Positions 14,276 through 24,123 of a DNA stretch of 64,000 nucleotides are shown here, piece after piece. The stretch comes from Aromatoleum petrolei (GTDB taxonomy: Bacteria; Pseudomonadota; Gammaproteobacteria; Burkholderiales; Rhodocyclaceae), in the NCBI RefSeq assembly GCF_017894385.1, contig NZ_CP059560.1, positions 2,790,001 through 2,854,000 on the forward strand, given 5' to 3'. Both the position numbers and the translations under genes were made by a program. How positions within the stretch are numbered: the stretch's first letter is position 1; every line of letters begins with the position of its first letter. Below the pieces are notes generated by a model. The model was not told the DNA's origin. It did not search any database and worked only from the letters and a program-made list of their open reading frames with translations.

Positions 14276-16317
14276 GGTGTGCCCCGCGCGTGCAGGAGCT
14301 GGGGCGGGGGCGTGCGGCCGATCTTGCGGTATTCCTCGATCAGCGCGGCGACGAGCTGTTCGGCGGCGATGGGGTGGGTGGCGTCGCGGTCGTCCGGGGC
14401 GGCCGGGTCCAGCGCGGCGGCCTGCAGCACGGCGTTGCGGATGTGGCCGCCGGGCAGTGTGCAGTAGCTCGCGAGCTGGCGGCACAGGGCGGCGTCGGGG
14501 GAGCGCTGCCCCAGGTGCGACTGCCAGATGCGCAGGCGTTCGGCCACGCCCGGCGGGGGAAACTCGATGATGGCGTCGAAGCGCCGCGTGAAGGCGCTGT
14601 CGATGCGACCGCGGCTGTTACTGGTTAGGACCACGATGCCGGGGTGCTGTTCGATGCGCGTGAGGAGGAAGTTGGTGAGCATGTTGGCATAGCGCTCGCC
14701 GGTCTCCTTGCCTTCGCCGCGCCGGCCGAAGAGGGCGTCGGCCTCGTCGATGAGGAGGATGACGTCGAGCGCGGCGGCTTCGTCGAGCAGGCGTCCGAGG
14801 TTCTTCTCGGATTCGCCGATGTACTTGTTCATCACCGCGGAGAGGTCGACGCGGAAGAGCGGCGCGCCGAGCAGCGTTGCCAGGCGGCTCGCGGCGAGCG
14901 TCTTGCCGGCGCCGCTTTCGCCGCAGAACAGCGCGCGCACGCCCGGCGCGGGGTCGGCGAGGCTGGCGCCGAGGCCGTCGGCGAGGAGTTCGCGCTGGCG
15001 GCAGCGGGCGACGAGGGCGTCGAAGCGTTCGAGGAGATCGTCGGGCAGCACGAGGCCGTCGGGGCCGACTTCGCGCGTCACCGGTTGCGCGAGCTGGCGC
15101 AGGCGTTCGCTGCCGAAGCCGGCGCGCGCGCGGCGCAGGTGCGCGAGGCCGGGGGCTTCGCCGCGCACCCGGGCGTCGAGGCGCACGCGCTCGGCCAGCG
15201 TGTGCACGGTGGGGCCGTCGAGCAGGGCGTGGCCGGCGAATTCGCGCAGGCGGGTTTCGAGCAGGGCGTCGTCGGGGGCCTCGTCGGAAGTCTGGTCACT
15301 GAGCGCGAGTGCGCTGCGCCAGGCGTCGCGGCGTTCCTGCGGGGTGAGCGGCGGCAGGTCGATCTCGACCAGCGCGGGGGCCTCGATGGCGCCGTCGCGG
15401 CCGGTGACGAGGAGCAGCGGCACCGCCAGTGCGGGGTGCTCGGGCAGGACGTGCCGCTCGCCGGGGCCGAGCTCCAGCGCCAGCACCGGCAGCCAGCCGG
15501 CGTAGCGGCATGCGGCGGCGAGCGCGGGCTGGCGGGTCCAGGTGGCGGCCTCCATCTGCAGGGGCGGGCGACCCACGGCGGCAGCGAGCCGTGCGGCGGC
15601 GGCGAGCCCGGCGGCACGGGCGCCGCGGAACACGACGTGGCGTGTGGCGCCGCTGCGCAGCATGGTCGCGAGCGAGGGGAGCTGGTCGCAGAAGCTTTGC
15701 GGCAGCACGGCGTCGCTGACCGGCAGCGGGGCGGTGTCGCGCCAGGCGCTGGTGTCGCCGCACAGCAGCGCCCACAGTTCGGGGGCGGTGGCGAGCGTGC
15801 GGGTGGGCATGGGGCCGTCGCCGACGATGTCGAGCACGCCGGCACGCACCAGGCGGTGGTTGGGCAGTGCGAGTGGCGGCAGCTGGGCGCCGAAGAGGGC
15901 GTCGCTGGCGGCTGCGACGAGGTGCAGGCCGGGGCGCAGCGCGCCGGGGGATTGCAACTCGGCGAGGGCGAGGTTCAGCAGGTAGCTCGATTCGTTCTCG
16001 CCGCATAGTGCGAGCGCGAACCATTCGTGGAGCTGGAGCTGCAGGTCGGCGAGCAGGCGCCCGAGCGGGCCGCGGAGCTCGGGGGCGGTGCGCGCGAGGG
16101 CGCGGCAGGCGGCTTGCCAGTCGTCGCGCGGGGTGTCGAGCAAGGTCGCGAGATCGTCGCCGCCCAGGCTCGCGGCGAGGGCGTCGAACACCGCGGAGGG
16201 GGCACCGAGGCTGAGCCTTGCGAAGTGCGCGATGCCGGCATGGACGAAGGCACGCGACAGGCGGGCGCCGTCCATTTGGGGCGCCGATTGGGGGAGCAGG
16301 GTCGCGGGAGCGTTCAT
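14272..16317 (-). CDS. eCIS AAA+ ATPase (Pvc15/Afp15-like)
   Basis: A 681-aa protein. The C-terminal AAA+ module has Walker A GESGAGKT (466-473), Walker B VILLIDEADALF (519-530; D524, E525), sensor TSNSRG and an arginine-rich FTRRFD box. The N-terminal 440 residues are an eCIS-specific region with a degenerate ATPase-like fold. Pvc15-type ATPases are needed for particle assembly or cargo loading but are not part of the finished tail. A strong GGAGG site precedes the ATG at 16317. Its position directly before the two DUF4157 genes suits a loading role. Confidence 0.9.
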   Translation of the reverse strand: MNAPATLLPQSAPQMDGARLSRAFVHAGIAHFARLSLGAPSAVFDALAASLGGDDLATLLDTPRDDWQAACRALARTAPELRGPLGRLLADLQLQLHEWFALALCGENESSYLLNLALAELQSPGALRPGLHLVAAASDALFGAQLPPLALPNHRLVRAGVLDIVGDGPMPTRTLATAPELWALLCGDTSAWRDTAPLPVSDAVLPQSFCDQLPSLATMLRSGATRHVVFRGARAAGLAAAARLAAAVGRPPLQMEAATWTRQPALAAACRYAGWLPVLALELGPGERHVLPEHPALAVPLLLVTGRDGAIEAPALVEIDLPPLTPQERRDAWRSALALSDQTSDEAPDDALLETRLREFAGHALLDGPTVHTLAERVRLDARVRGEAPGLAHLRRARAGFGSERLRQLAQPVTREVGPDGLVLPDDLLERFDALVARCRQRELLADGLGASLADPAPGVRALFCGESGAGKTLAASRLATLLGAPLFRVDLSAVMNKYIGESEKNLGRLLDEAAALDVILLIDEADALFGRRGEGKETGERYANMLTNFLLTRIEQHPGIVVLTSNSRGRIDSAFTRRFDAIIEFPPPGVAERLRIWQSHLGQRSPDAALCRQLASYCTLPGGHIRNAVLQAAALDPAAPDDRDATHPIAAEQLVAALIEEYRKIGRTPPPQLLHARGTP

Positions 16318-16332
16318 GACGGAAAACCTCCG

Positions 16333-17931
16333 CTAGTCGTAGTGGAAGTGCACGACCCGGCCGAGCCAGGGCAGCCAGCCGGGGTCGAGGTCGAGGCCGG
16401 TGCGGCGGATGTCGAGATTCACATCGGCCAGACGCAGGTGTACGTCGAGGTGGCTGCGGGTGGCGCGGACGCGCGCGGGGCGCTCGGCGAGCGCGGCGGC
16501 GAGGGCCGCTTCGCCGTAGTGGCGCAGGGCGGCGTGGCGGACCGGGGCGGGGTCGGCGTCGGGGGGTAGCGTCGTGAGAACGGCGATGGGGTCGTCGTCG
16601 CGAATGTCGTGCGGGTCGAGGGCGCAGGCGTCGGCGAGGAAGGCGGCGAGCGGGGCGTCGGGGGCGAAGTCGAGCCCGCGGGCGAGGCGGACAAGCTCGC
16701 GCCAGCCGGCGTGGGGCTCGGCGAGGGTCCCACGCCAGTCGTGCAGGGCCGGCAGGTTGAGCACGTTGAGCAGGAAGAAGAAACCGCCGCCGCGGGTGTG
16801 GAAGTCCACATCCGCAGCGGGCGGAAGTACCGCGGGCGAGGCCGCGGTGGAGGAGACTCGGGAGGATGAGGGGGAATCGGCTGCGGGCACCGGTGCGTCG
16901 GCGCAGAGGATGGGCCGGGCCGGGGCGGGCTCAGGGTGTGGCGCGGCGGAGGCCTGCGATGTGTCCGTTGCCGGTGCGGCGGTGTCGGGGGTGCCCGCTT
17001 GCGGGGGTGTCGGTGCGGGGGCGACCGAGTTGCCCGCGGCGTCGGCGGTGATGGTCTGCGGTTCGCGTGAGCTCGCCGTCGTCGCTTCGGCGGCGGGGCG
17101 TACGAGCGTCTCGGCCGTGGCGCGGAGGGCTTCGCCGGCATCGGTGCCGGCGAGCGTCGCGGGAGCCTGTGTCCACAGTGCGAGCACGGCTTGCAGCACG
17201 ACGCGCGGATCGGAGGGCGGGAGGTCGGCGGACAGGACGGATCGCAGGGCGGATGAGCCGAAGGCCACATTGGGCCGCTGCGTCGCCGTATGCGTCGTTG
17301 GCAGGGGGGCGGGCGCCGTGTGGCGGGATGCGCTTCGCTTTTCCGCTGGATGTTCGTGCAGGCTCGGAAGGAGCGCGATTGTGACGGCGCTTTGCCACCC
17401 GGTTGCGCTGCCGATGGCATGCAGGACGGTGCGTGCGGCGGGGGCGTCGAGGGTGCGCCACAGCGCGGGGAGGCTATCGCGCAGCGCGGGGCGTTCGAGG
17501 AGGGTGGGAAGTGCGAGGGCGTCCTCGGCCAGCAGTTCGGCGAGTGCCTCGGCGGCGGGCCGCGCGAGGAGGGCGGCGCGATGGCGCCACAGCCAGCGGC
17601 GCGCCGCGGTGCCCTTGAGGAGGTCGCGCACGAGGCAGGCGCGGTAGTCGAGGGCGTCGCGGAAGCGCACGGCCTCGGCGGCGTCGGCAGAAGGGCTCCA
17701 GGGGTCGGCGGCGCGGCGGGCGAGGTGGTCGGCGGCGGTGGCGGCGCGGGCGGGCAGTTCGGTGGCGGTGCCGCCGACGGCGACGCGGCGGACGACGACG
17801 ATGGCTTCGTCGGCGGGCCAGGGGGCGCGCGCGAGCGCCGCCGGGAGCGTCGCGCGTGCGTGCTCGACGGCCGGCGCGGTGCCGCGCAGCACGACGCGGC
17901 CGATCCGTAGGTCGTCGCCGGCGGTGAACAT
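16333..17931 (-). CDS. eCIS-associated protein of unknown function
   Basis: A 532-aa protein. The N-terminal about 190 residues are Ala/Arg-rich and helical. Residues about 240-385 are a Pro/Ala/Thr-rich linker, almost certainly disordered. The C-terminal domain begins at FHTRGGGFFFLLNVLNLP and ends GWLPWLGRVVHFHYD. I have seen GGGLFFLLN-type C-termini in genes next to eCIS ATPases, but I cannot give a role. It lies 4 bases after the previous gene and 15 bases before the ATPase, firmly within the operon. Confidence 0.75.
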   Translation of the reverse strand: MFTAGDDLRIGRVVLRGTAPAVEHARATLPAALARAPWPADEAIVVVRRVAVGGTATELPARAATAADHLARRAADPWSPSADAAEAVRFRDALDYRACLVRDLLKGTAARRWLWRHRAALLARPAAEALAELLAEDALALPTLLERPALRDSLPALWRTLDAPAARTVLHAIGSATGWQSAVTIALLPSLHEHPAEKRSASRHTAPAPLPTTHTATQRPNVAFGSSALRSVLSADLPPSDPRVVLQAVLALWTQAPATLAGTDAGEALRATAETLVRPAAEATTASSREPQTITADAAGNSVAPAPTPPQAGTPDTAAPATDTSQASAAPHPEPAPARPILCADAPVPAADSPSSSRVSSTAASPAVLPPAADVDFHTRGGGFFFLLNVLNLPALHDWRGTLAEPHAGWRELVRLARGLDFAPDAPLAAFLADACALDPHDIRDDDPIAVLTTLPPDADPAPVRHAALRHYGEAALAAALAERPARVRATRSHLDVHLRLADVNLDIRRTGLDLDPGWLPWLGRVVHFHYD

Positions 17932-17935
17932 CGCC

Positions 17936-19819
17936 TCAGCCCCGGTTCAGCCCGCTGATGCGCAGCGCGGTGTTGAGCACTGCGCCCGGGTTGCGCTCGA
18001 CTTCGGGGGCGAGGATGGTGGCGACCGAGGCGACGGTGCCTTGGTCGTCGTGGTCGTCGACGCGCAGGGTGGCGATGACGCGCTGGCTGTCGTCGAAAAG
18101 CTGCAGCAGCGTGCCGGGCGCGGCTTCGCGGTTGAGGGTGAGGCGCAGCGCCTCGCCGATGCGGAAGCGCCCCGGGAGGGTCTTGAGCGTGCCCTGGATG
18201 AGCTGTCGCGGATCGTCGCTGGCGGCGAGCAGCAGGCAGGCGCGCACGAGGTTGCGCATCGCGGTGCGGGCCACCCCCGAGGCGTCGGTGTCGAGCTGGC
18301 GGAACCACCAGGCGATGAGCTCGACCAGCGTGCGCACGCCGTTGAAGTCGCGCTCCTCGGCGTCGGCGAGGCCGGGCCAGCGTTCGGGGGTTTCGACGGC
18401 GAGGCGGTTGGCTTCGGCCAGGGTGGACCACTGCAGGCGGATCGACGGGGCGATGGTGCGCAGGCGCGCGAGGATGCAGCCGGCGGCGGCGTCGAGGCGC
18501 TGGTGCAGCGCGCGTGCCGGGTCGCGCAGCAGCGGCGAGGGGATCGCGAGGAGGTCGTCGAGGGCGAGGATCGCGCTGCCCTGGCGTTGCAGTTCCGTGA
18601 GCGCGCCGGCATTGAACGGGCGGGCGGCGACTTCGCGCACGAGGGCGTGGTTCTGCTGCACGAGGCTGGTGAGCACGGGCGTCTCCGCCGACACCGCGCG
18701 GTTGAGGCGCAGTGCGAGCTTCTGGCGGCGCGTGTCGACGAGGCCGGCGAGGATCGCGCGGCCCGGCAGCAGATGGCCGAGCGGGCGCAGGTTGGCCCAG
18801 TCGCCGGCGGGGATGTCGTAGACGGCCTCGATGAAGGGGCCGAGCGCGGCCGGCAGCGCGGTGTCGCGATTGGCGCAGCCGGGCACGAGGTCGTCGGGGC
18901 TCGCGGGGCGCAGGTCGAGCGGGTCGGGGAGCGTGCGCCCGAGCGGGGTTTCGCGCACCTTGACGTAGAAGAGGCCGCGGTGGCTCTCGATCACGCGCTT
19001 GCGCTCGGCGTAGGCGGCCTCGATCTCGCGCCAGTGTTCGGCGAGCAGGCGCTGGGCGACGGCGTAGTCGTCGAGGGCCTCGACGCGTTCGCGCTCGCGC
19101 ACGTCGAGGCTACGGATCTCGCCGGGGATGTCGGTTTCGAGCGCGGCGAGGCGCGCGCGCAGGTCTTCGAGGGTCTGCTGGTGGCGGCGGCGCAGGGTCG
19201 TCAGCGCGCCGCGCAGGGCTTCGATCTTGCGGATGTCGTCGGCGACGACCTTGCCGGCCGCGAACAGCGCCGACTCGTCGTTGTGTGCGGTGCCGTCGGG
19301 GCCGGTGTCGCCCGGACGGGGAATCGCGAGGTCGAGCTTGGGGCGCAGCAGGAAGCCGTCGGCGTTGTGGAGATCGGGCGCGACCATCAGACGGAAGGCC
19401 GGCGCCTGATTGTCGTCGTCGATGACGCCCAGGCGGCGCAGTTCCTCGGGCTTCAGGTAGTCGTCGAGGAAGTCGCACAGGCGGTCGATCAGCGATTTCG
19501 CCTGGTTCTGACGTGCGTTGGCCTTGGCGCGCAGGTCGAGCAGATCGCGGCGGACGTTGAGGAAGCTGTCGCGGATCAGCTCGACGTGCGACAGCATGCC
19601 CTTGCCGGTGGTCGGCGCCTTGCTGAACACCGGCTCGGTGAGAGGCTCCTTGGGCTGTGCCTCGAACTGCAGGCCGGCGAGCGCGGCGAGCGTGCCGGCG
19701 GAGATCGTCGGCTCCATCTGCACGGCGCCGGAGAGGTTCAGGAGTGGCGCGTCGGCGGCGAGCTTCACCTCGGTGAATTCCGTGGTATTCGCCGTGAAGC
19801 GGTTGAAAAGCTCGCTCAT
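17936..19819 (-). CDS. eCIS operon protein, helical, unknown function
   Basis: A 627-aa protein from the ATG at 19819 (MSELFNRFTANTTEFTEVKL) after GGAGAA, overlapping the previous stop by four bases. Longer in-frame starts run into the upstream gene and are rejected. The middle third (about 190-290) is strongly helical with coiled-coil character (LTTLRRRHQQTLEDLRARL, REIEAAYAERKRVIESH). The rest has no motif I can name. Position between the adaptor-like proteins and the ATPase suggests a structural or assembly role in the particle. Confidence 0.75.
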   Translation of the reverse strand: MSELFNRFTANTTEFTEVKLAADAPLLNLSGAVQMEPTISAGTLAALAGLQFEAQPKEPLTEPVFSKAPTTGKGMLSHVELIRDSFLNVRRDLLDLRAKANARQNQAKSLIDRLCDFLDDYLKPEELRRLGVIDDDNQAPAFRLMVAPDLHNADGFLLRPKLDLAIPRPGDTGPDGTAHNDESALFAAGKVVADDIRKIEALRGALTTLRRRHQQTLEDLRARLAALETDIPGEIRSLDVRERERVEALDDYAVAQRLLAEHWREIEAAYAERKRVIESHRGLFYVKVRETPLGRTLPDPLDLRPASPDDLVPGCANRDTALPAALGPFIEAVYDIPAGDWANLRPLGHLLPGRAILAGLVDTRRQKLALRLNRAVSAETPVLTSLVQQNHALVREVAARPFNAGALTELQRQGSAILALDDLLAIPSPLLRDPARALHQRLDAAAGCILARLRTIAPSIRLQWSTLAEANRLAVETPERWPGLADAEERDFNGVRTLVELIAWWFRQLDTDASGVARTAMRNLVRACLLLAASDDPRQLIQGTLKTLPGRFRIGEALRLTLNREAAPGTLLQLFDDSQRVIATLRVDDHDDQGTVASVATILAPEVERNPGAVLNTALRISGLNRG

Positions 19820-21579
19820 GTCGGGTTCTCCGTGGAGGCCTTGGGCACGAAGTTGGCCTTGGTCGTCCAGCGCACCAGCTTCGCGCCGAGGCCGTCGCCG
19901 GGTACGCCGCCGGCGAGCGCGCTGAAGGACACGGTCAGCGCGTCGAGCTGCTGGCGCTGCAGGCCGAGGAAGTCGTTCACCTCTTCGAGCAGGCGGAAGC
20001 TCTTGTCGAGTGCGGCTTCGAGGTGGCGGATGTCGGCGCGCAGGTCCTCGCGCTGGCGGAAGAGGCCGTTGTCGCCGGGCTCGGTGTCGGGAACGACGTC
20101 GTAGTCTTCCGGCGCGGGATGCGGATCGGCGAGGTGGCTCGCGTAGGGTTCGGGCAGGTTGGGCGTGCCGGCCGTCGCAGCGACGTGGGTCGTCATGATC
20201 GGCGCCGATGCCGGCGGCAGCGTCTTCGCGCGGTCGATGACGAGCTTCATGCGGTACTGCTCGGGGTCGGGCGGCGCCTTGGCGATCAGCAGCGGCGCGC
20301 GCAAGGCCTGCAGCTGCTGTGCGGTGAGGCCGTGGAAGAGCGCGAACCACTGCGCTTTCCACGCCTGGTAGGCGCGGGTGGCGGCCTCGGCGCGGCGGAA
20401 GAGCTCGTCTTCGAGCTTCGTGTCGCGCTGCGGCAGGTCGAAGAGGTCGCGGCGGTAGTCGAGGTCGGGGATCGCGAGCAGCAGGCGGATGCGCTCGCCC
20501 AGGCCGTGGATGAGGTCGACCGTGCCGCGCGACAGTTCGTCGGCGACGACGCCTTCGATCGTGTTGGCGGGCACCGGCGCGAGCTCGACCTGCAGGTCGG
20601 CGGGCAGGAAGGCGAGCGTGGGCGTCTTGCCTGCGGGGTCACGCAGCAGCGCGGCCGGCAGGGGACCGGCCGCCGGCAGGTAGTCGAGGCCGAGCAGTTC
20701 GGCGAGCGTCTGCGTCGGCACGTTGGGCAGCGGGTCGCGATGCTCGCGCTGCCAGGCTTCGAGCGCGGCGACGGTGTGGGCGAGCAGGGTGTGGGCGGCG
20801 GCGTCCGGTTCGGCCAGGAGGCGCCCGGCGAGCGGGTCGAACCACACCGGGAGCTTGCCGACGACCTTCACGAGGCCCAGCGGCACGGCGCCGGAGTCCT
20901 CGCGGAAGGGCGATTCGCGCAAGAGGCGCGCGCCGATGCGGTTGGCGGCGCGCGAGCGCGGCATCGCCATGATCCGCGGGCTGCCGGCGATGCGTTGCAG
21001 GCCCAGCAGGCACACCGTCTCGATGCGACGTTCGCGCAGCGGGTCGGGCTCGTAGCGGGTGCAGGGTTCCTGGGCGGTCGGGTCGTCGATCGGCTCGACT
21101 GCGCTGCGGAGCGTGACGAGGAAGAGGCCGTCGCGCAGCGGGGCGTCCTGGTCGCGTTCGGCCTGCGCGGCGAGGTCGGTCCAGGCCTGGTCGATGGGGT
21201 AGAAGAGGCGGATCAGCTGCCCGGCGGCGCCGACGGCGAGACCCGTCTGCACGCGCACGCGGGTGTCGGCGCCGGTGCCGAAGAAGCTGCACGGCAGGCC
21301 TTCGACGATGCCCGGTTCGAGGCTCGCGAGCAGCGGCGCGATGCGGTCGTCGACATAGGCCTGCAGGCGCTCGAACTCGCGTTCGCCGAGCGCGCGACCG
21401 GGGAAGAGGTTGAGCCGGCGCGGGTCGTCGGGGCGCGTTTCCGGGTCGTGCAGGCGGATCTCGACCGGCACGCGCGGCAGCAGCGTCAGGGCGGGGCGCA
21501 GCGCGAGGGCGGCGAGCAGGCTCGGCGACAGGAAGCTTGATGAGAGGAAGCCGGGTGAGAGGAAGGACGGGGTGGCCAT
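19816..21579 (-). CDS. eCIS adaptor-like protein, paralogue 3
   Basis: A 587-aa protein with start at 21579 after GGGAGCACACC. The N-terminal segment NLFPGRALGEREFERLQAYV is followed by GIVEGLPCSFFG and VRVQTGLAVGAAGQLI. This pattern also occurs in the two genes upstream (837 and 312 aa): aromatic-x-G-x-x-L, then G-I-V-x-G-L, then V-x-x-G-x-A-x-x-x-x-G. It is therefore a diverged paralogue of both. The C-terminal 100 residues contain a coiled-coil-like helix (DIRHLEAALDKSFRLLEEV). It is probably a baseplate-to-fibre adaptor or peripheral baseplate part. The exact role is unknown. Confidence 0.75.
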   Translation of the reverse strand: MATPSFLSPGFLSSSFLSPSLLAALALRPALTLLPRVPVEIRLHDPETRPDDPRRLNLFPGRALGEREFERLQAYVDDRIAPLLASLEPGIVEGLPCSFFGTGADTRVRVQTGLAVGAAGQLIRLFYPIDQAWTDLAAQAERDQDAPLRDGLFLVTLRSAVEPIDDPTAQEPCTRYEPDPLRERRIETVCLLGLQRIAGSPRIMAMPRSRAANRIGARLLRESPFREDSGAVPLGLVKVVGKLPVWFDPLAGRLLAEPDAAAHTLLAHTVAALEAWQREHRDPLPNVPTQTLAELLGLDYLPAAGPLPAALLRDPAGKTPTLAFLPADLQVELAPVPANTIEGVVADELSRGTVDLIHGLGERIRLLLAIPDLDYRRDLFDLPQRDTKLEDELFRRAEAATRAYQAWKAQWFALFHGLTAQQLQALRAPLLIAKAPPDPEQYRMKLVIDRAKTLPPASAPIMTTHVAATAGTPNLPEPYASHLADPHPAPEDYDVVPDTEPGDNGLFRQREDLRADIRHLEAALDKSFRLLEEVNDFLGLQRQQLDALTVSFSALAGGVPGDGLGAKLVRWTTKANFVPKASTENPT

Positions 21580-21597
21580 GGTGTGCTCCCTAGATCG

Positions 21598-24111
21598 TCA
21601 GCCTGCGACGCGCTTCCACAGTTCGAGTTGCGTGCCCGACAGCCCGAAGTTCTGCCCTTCTTCGAGGAAGAATTTCGGCAGGTCGAGGTCGCCGGCGGCG
21701 TCGAGGAAGCGGTCGCGCAGCTTCTCGAAGATGCCGAGGTCGAAGCGCGCGAGCGCGGGCATGGTCGGCCACAGCGCGGGATCCAGGCGGCGGTCGGCCA
21801 GCCCGACGATCTGCACCGCGGCGATGCGCGCGCGCTCGTTGCCGCCGATCATCGTGTCGGCGTTGGTCGCGGCTTTGATGCCGGCGTCGTCGGCGCCGCG
21901 GGCGCGCGCGAGGAGCGCCAGCGTGAGTTCGTTGGCGAGGTCGCTGGTCTGCGCGGCTTCGAGCTTGAGTTTTTCGATGGTGGCGTTGGCGTTCGCGAGC
22001 TGGGTTTCGAGCGTCGCAATGCGGGCGCGCAGGGTCGCGATCTCGTTGTTCGCCGCGGCGAGCGCGTTCTGCAGCTCGGCGATACGGGTGTTCGCGGCCG
22101 CCTCGCGCGCGAGGCTGGCATCGAGCTTGGCGCGCGTGTCGGCGAGTTCGGCGCGGGTGGTTTCGAGCGTGGCGCGGGTCGCATCGAGCTCGGCCTTGAG
22201 CTTCGCGGCCTCCTCGCGCGCGGCCTGCAGGTCGGCGTCGGTGCCGCCGGCTGCCTCCAGCTTGGCGAGCGCGTCCTTCAGTTCGGCTTCGAGCTGGGTG
22301 ATGCGTAGCTGCGCCTCCTTCAGTTGCGCGGCGAGCGTTGCGCGTTCCTGCTCCAGCGCCGCGGACTTCGCGCGCTCGGCTTCCAGCGCGGCGGCGAGTT
22401 CCTCGATGCGCTGCTTGAGGGTCTCGTCGATCGGCGCGCTGGTGGTCTTCAGGCGCTCGATCTCGGCGCGCGCGGCGTCGAGCTCGGCCTTGAGCGCGTC
22501 GATGCGGTCACTGGCGGCTTCGAGCGCGTTGGCAATGACAATGGCGTTGCGGTCGTCGGATTTGAGGGCCTCGATCTCTTTCTGCGCCGCGGCGAGGGCG
22601 AGTTTCAGGCGCTCGATCTCGGCCAGCGCGTCGGTGGGGGTGCCGCCGCCGGCTGCGGCCAGCGCCTTTTCGAGTTCGGCGATGCGCACTTTCAGGCGCG
22701 CGATCTCGGCTTCGAGCGCGGCGCGCGCCTCTTCGGCGGCGTCGACGTCCTCCAATGCAGCATCGAGCTGTTCCTCCAGCGCCGCGGCATCGGGCGGCAG
22801 CGCGGAGCCGGGCGGCGGCAGCGTCATGCCCAGCGCGAGCACGACGGCGCTGACGGCCGTCTCGGCGGTGCGCGGCGGGCGGCGCACGAACATCAGCTCG
22901 GCCGGATTCACCTCGGCCCAGATCGCCCGCCACACGTCGGCGTCGGTGTCGATGCGGTGGATCGGCGGCTGCGGCAGGATGCGCAGCGCGAGGCGGTCGA
23001 GGCGCGCGAGCCGGCCGAGCGCGCGCGGCACGACCTCGGCCGGCGCTTCGAGCTGGCGGGCGCGCAGCGCGAAGGCGGTGTCGCTCATCGGCACCAGCAC
23101 CATGATGTCGCAGTCGGCGTCGCGTTCGAGATCGATCGGCGCGAGGTGGGCGGAGTCCGCGAGCACCGCGGCGAGCTCGGAACGGCGCACCGGCGCGATG
23201 CTGACCTCGTAGTCCTTGGGGAAGAACTGCTGGCGGCCGCCGATGGGGTCGACGCAGTCCTGCGGGATCGGCCCCCAGGGCGGCAGCACGCGGAAGTACT
23301 GGCTCGCGGCGAAGGCCCCGCGCAGGCCGGCGCTCTGGCGGCTGGAGAGCACCGTCTGCATCAGTTCGAGGTAGTGGGTCGCGAGGTCCTGCTGGATCGC
23401 GTTGGGCGTGTTCAGCGCGCGCTGCGGGCGGCGCAGCAGGCCGCGGTCCAGCCACAGGATGCGGCCGCGCTCGACGGCGATGAGGCCCAGCGGCACGGCG
23501 TCGTCGGAGGGCAGCGCGAGGCGCTCGCCGCCGGACAGCAGCTCGCGCGCGAGGGTCGCGCGCACGGCGATCTCGTCCTGGCGCGGCAGCGGCAAGGGCA
23601 GCGGCATCAGGCGCAGCTCGACGCCTTCGGCCCACGCGGCGACGTGCGGGCGGCGCGGCGCGGCGAGGTCCTTGGGGAAGGCTTCGGCGACGCCGTCGAC
23701 GACCTCGGCGTGGGTCAGCGCCAGCGCATACAGGCCGCGCGCGTAGCTGCGGAAGCGGCCGTCGTTGAGCGTCGCGATCAGGCCGCTGTTGAGCAGGTCT
23801 ATCGTCAACGGCTGGTTGTTGAGCTGCAGCACGCGACCCGAGGGGGCGATGGCGATGCCGGGCTCCACCTGCAGGACGTGGCCGGAGCGCAGGCTCAGGT
23901 CGAGCCCGCGCACGATGCCGGCGCCGAACACCTGGCCGAGTTCGAGCAGGCGCTCGTCGAGGTAGATCTGGTCGCGGTTGAGGTCGGAGGCCTTCAGCAG
24001 CTGGCCGTCGAAGTAATTGGTGCGCGACAGCAGCGGGTCGATGCTGGAGATGCGCTCGCCGGCCGCGTTGGTGGTGCCGATCCGGAACGGGGTGAAGCGG
24101 ATGTTGGCCAT
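21598..24111 (-). CDS. eCIS adaptor-like protein with long coiled coil, paralogue 2
   Basis: An 837-aa protein. The N-terminal module (about 25-110) reads NYFDGQLLKASDLNRDQIYL, then GAGIVRGLDL, then VEPGIAIAPSGRVL. Residues about 430-725 form an almost uninterrupted heptad coiled coil of roughly 300 residues (for example AALEAEIARLKVRIAELEKA). The last about 110 residues are globular (DLGIFEKLRDRFLDAAGD). The coiled coil could reach about 40 nm if fully helical. Two readings are possible: a tail fibre or extension carried on the adaptor module, or a length-determining protein replacing a tape measure, which the operon otherwise seems to lack. The ATG follows AAGGGAACCGCC. Confidence 0.78.
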   Translation of the reverse strand: MANIRFTPFRIGTTNAAGERISSIDPLLSRTNYFDGQLLKASDLNRDQIYLDERLLELGQVFGAGIVRGLDLSLRSGHVLQVEPGIAIAPSGRVLQLNNQPLTIDLLNSGLIATLNDGRFRSYARGLYALALTHAEVVDGVAEAFPKDLAAPRRPHVAAWAEGVELRLMPLPLPLPRQDEIAVRATLARELLSGGERLALPSDDAVPLGLIAVERGRILWLDRGLLRRPQRALNTPNAIQQDLATHYLELMQTVLSSRQSAGLRGAFAASQYFRVLPPWGPIPQDCVDPIGGRQQFFPKDYEVSIAPVRRSELAAVLADSAHLAPIDLERDADCDIMVLVPMSDTAFALRARQLEAPAEVVPRALGRLARLDRLALRILPQPPIHRIDTDADVWRAIWAEVNPAELMFVRRPPRTAETAVSAVVLALGMTLPPPGSALPPDAAALEEQLDAALEDVDAAEEARAALEAEIARLKVRIAELEKALAAAGGGTPTDALAEIERLKLALAAAQKEIEALKSDDRNAIVIANALEAASDRIDALKAELDAARAEIERLKTTSAPIDETLKQRIEELAAALEAERAKSAALEQERATLAAQLKEAQLRITQLEAELKDALAKLEAAGGTDADLQAAREEAAKLKAELDATRATLETTRAELADTRAKLDASLAREAAANTRIAELQNALAAANNEIATLRARIATLETQLANANATIEKLKLEAAQTSDLANELTLALLARARGADDAGIKAATNADTMIGGNERARIAAVQIVGLADRRLDPALWPTMPALARFDLGIFEKLRDRFLDAAGDLDLPKFFLEEGQNFGLSGTQLELWKRVAG

Positions 24112-24123
24112 GGCGGTTCCCTT

